Source: Streptomyces sp. Tu 3180 (GTDB lineage Bacteria > Actinomycetota > Actinomycetes > Streptomycetales > Streptomycetaceae). From it: DNA of 64,000 nucleotides. Below, piece by piece: positions 62,959 through 64,000 of this stretch. The notes under the pieces are model-generated. The model was given only the letters and a program-made list of their open reading frames with translations. It did not search any database and was not told the origin of the DNA. Made by a program: the position numbers and the translations under genes. The DNA lies in the NCBI RefSeq assembly GCF_009852415.1, contig NZ_WOXS01000002.1:5310001-5374000 (forward strand). The letters run 5' to 3'. Within the stretch, counting starts at the first letter, position 1, and every line of letters starts with the position of its first letter.

Positions 62959-64000
62959 ATGAAGTCGCAGACCTCGCGCAGAGCGCGTGCCATCGTGGTC
63001 GCCCTCGCGGCCGGCTCCCTCGCGCTCACCGCTTGCTCCAAGAACGAGGGCGGCAGCTCGGGCAAGGACTCCAAGAAGGACCAGAAGGAGGCGTCCACCC
63101 AGTCCAAGGCGGTGACCTACGCCGACGCCGCGGCGTCGGCCGGCCCCGCCGAGGAGGTGCCCGGCGCCAAGAGCGGCGGCACCATCCAGGTCTACCAGGA
63201 GGCGGGCCTGTCCCACCTCGACCCGGGCCAGATCTACGTCTCCGACGCCGGCCAGGTCGCCAACCTGCTGTTCCGCGGCCTGACCAACTTCGAGGAGGAC
63301 GGCAAGGGCAACGTCTCGGTCGTCGGTGACCTCGCCACCGACTCCGGCAAGTCCTCCGACGGCGGCAAGACCTGGACGTTCACGCTCAAGGACGGCATCA
63401 AGGACCAGAACGGCAAGGAGATCACCTCCGCCGACGTCCGCCACTCCGTCGAGCGCCTGTACGCCAAGTTCATCTTCGACGGCCCGACCTACCTGCAGAC
63501 CTGGCTGAGCGGCCCGGACTACCGCAAGGCGCTGCCGGACGGCGGCTTCGGCAAGAAGCACCTGCCGGACTCGGTCCTGGAGACCCCGGACGACAAGACC
63601 GTCATCTTCCACTTCGACACCCCGCGTCCGGACCTCCCCCAGACGCTCGCCATGCCGGGCTACTCCGTCGTGCCGGAGGAGTCCGACACGAAGGAGAAGT
63701 ACGACAAGGCCCCGGTCGCCACCGGCCCGTACAAGATCGCCGAGTACAAGGTCGGCAAGACCCTCAAGCTGGTCAAGAACGACCAGTGGGACCCGAAGAC
63801 CGACTCCGTGCGCCACCAGTACGTGGACGGCTGGAACTTCGACTTCGGCGTGACCGAGTCGACCCAGACCAAGCGTCTGATCGCCGACCAGGGCGCGTCG
63901 AAGAGCGCCATCCAGTTCACCGGCAGCGTCGACTCGACCCAGATCCAGGACGTCATCGGCGACCCGGCGGTCAACAAGCGCACGATCAAGGGCTACCAGC
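62959..64000 (+). CDS. bldKB: Oligopeptide-binding lipoprotein, N-terminal part (bldKB-like)
   Basis: The window holds the first 347 codons from ATG 62959; the gene runs off the end. Residues 1-26 are a lipoprotein signal ending LALTAC (Cys26). A Ser/Lys/Gly linker follows, then SBP_bac_5 motifs: GTIQVYQEAGLSHLDPGQIY, LLFRGLTNFEEDGKGNVSVV, GKTWTFTLKDGIKDQNGKEI. It probably delivers extracellular peptides to the permeases. In S. coelicolor the bldK system imports a developmental peptide; that role is inferred from position. It lies 102 nt downstream of the permease gene. Confidence 0.85.
   Translation, partial: MKSQTSRRARAIVVALAAGSLALTACSKNEGGSSGKDSKKDQKEASTQSKAVTYADAAASAGPAEEVPGAKSGGTIQVYQEAGLSHLDPGQIYVSDAGQVANLLFRGLTNFEEDGKGNVSVVGDLATDSGKSSDGGKTWTFTLKDGIKDQNGKEITSADVRHSVERLYAKFIFDGPTYLQTWLSGPDYRKALPDGGFGKKHLPDSVLETPDDKTVIFHFDTPRPDLPQTLAMPGYSVVPEESDTKEKYDKAPVATGPYKIAEYKVGKTLKLVKNDQWDPKTDSVRHQYVDGWNFDFGVTESTQTKRLIADQGASKSAIQFTGSVDSTQIQDVIGDPAVNKRTIKGYQ

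Noticed and set aside
61672..63816. 714-codon minus-strand frame over the transporter genes
   Set aside because: It is antisense to recognisable permease and lipoprotein genes and shows no domain of its own.

Overview
The window is high-GC actinobacterial chromosome, almost certainly Streptomyces. GC is very high at codon third positions, many starts are GTG, adjacent genes overlap by GTGA/ATGA, and WhiB-family, SpoIIE-type phosphatase, class A PBP and BldK-like transporter genes are present. From memory the order resembles the S. coelicolor stretch from about SCO5025 to SCO5113 (ahpCD-oxyR, two fumarases, wblI, glpX, xseAB, ispH, ppgK, ychF, sdh, typA, bldK). No rRNA, tRNA, CRISPR array, insertion sequence or prophage was seen.

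Layout. 1-5.4 kb: the tail of a DUF4287 protein, then an accessory block with a lipoprotein, a secreted protein, a WXG100-like small protein, a larger protein with a putative type VII secretion signal domain, a membrane protein and an unrecognised protein. 5.4-13.3 kb: a flavin-dependent oxidoreductase, a methyltransferase, a gene-poor stretch with a strong terminator and possible small RNA, uppS, a PIN-PhoH protein, a secreted SLT-domain protein and an AI-2E-type membrane protein. 13.3-15.6 kb: the peroxide-response locus ahpD-ahpC with divergent oxyR. 15.6-20.6 kb: a PadR/ABC-ATPase/FtsX permease operon, then a ribbon-helix-helix plus SPFH pair under a perfect 14-bp palindrome. 20.7-26.3 kb: a class A PBP, a GAF-SpoIIE-ATPase regulator and a DUF402 protein.

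26.3-40.9 kb is mostly core metabolism: fumC, a secreted M28 aminopeptidase, a NUDIX enzyme, class I fumarase, a DUF1707 protein, a WhiB-like protein, glpX, a DUF4245 protein, a nitroreductase, xseA-xseB, ispH, polyphosphate glucokinase, a DUF6542 protein and ychF. 40.9-46 kb is accessory: a VOC-AraC-VOC cluster whose two VOC genes share an identical upstream element at identical spacing, and a secreted subtilisin with a P-domain. In S. coelicolor the actinorhodin cluster lies, as I recall, between these same conserved flanks; it is absent here.

46-64 kb: a GntR/UTRA regulator, a SPOR-like small protein, a MutT-like NUDIX protein, a stand-alone HATPase, a PAS-PAS-GAF-SpoIIE-HATPase protein, a membrane-anchored glycoside-hydrolase-like protein, an Sdh1-type succinate dehydrogenase operon whose anchor carries a CHSCRH motif, an ABC solute-binding lipoprotein, typA, and the start of an oligopeptide ABC transporter that looks like bldK. 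The first bldK permease gene carries an apparent one-base frameshift near 61887.

Coherent themes are peroxide defence, the fumarate/succinate part of the TCA cycle, cell-wall synthesis and remodelling (UppS, PBP, SLT protein), partner-switching regulation, and peptide uptake linked to development.
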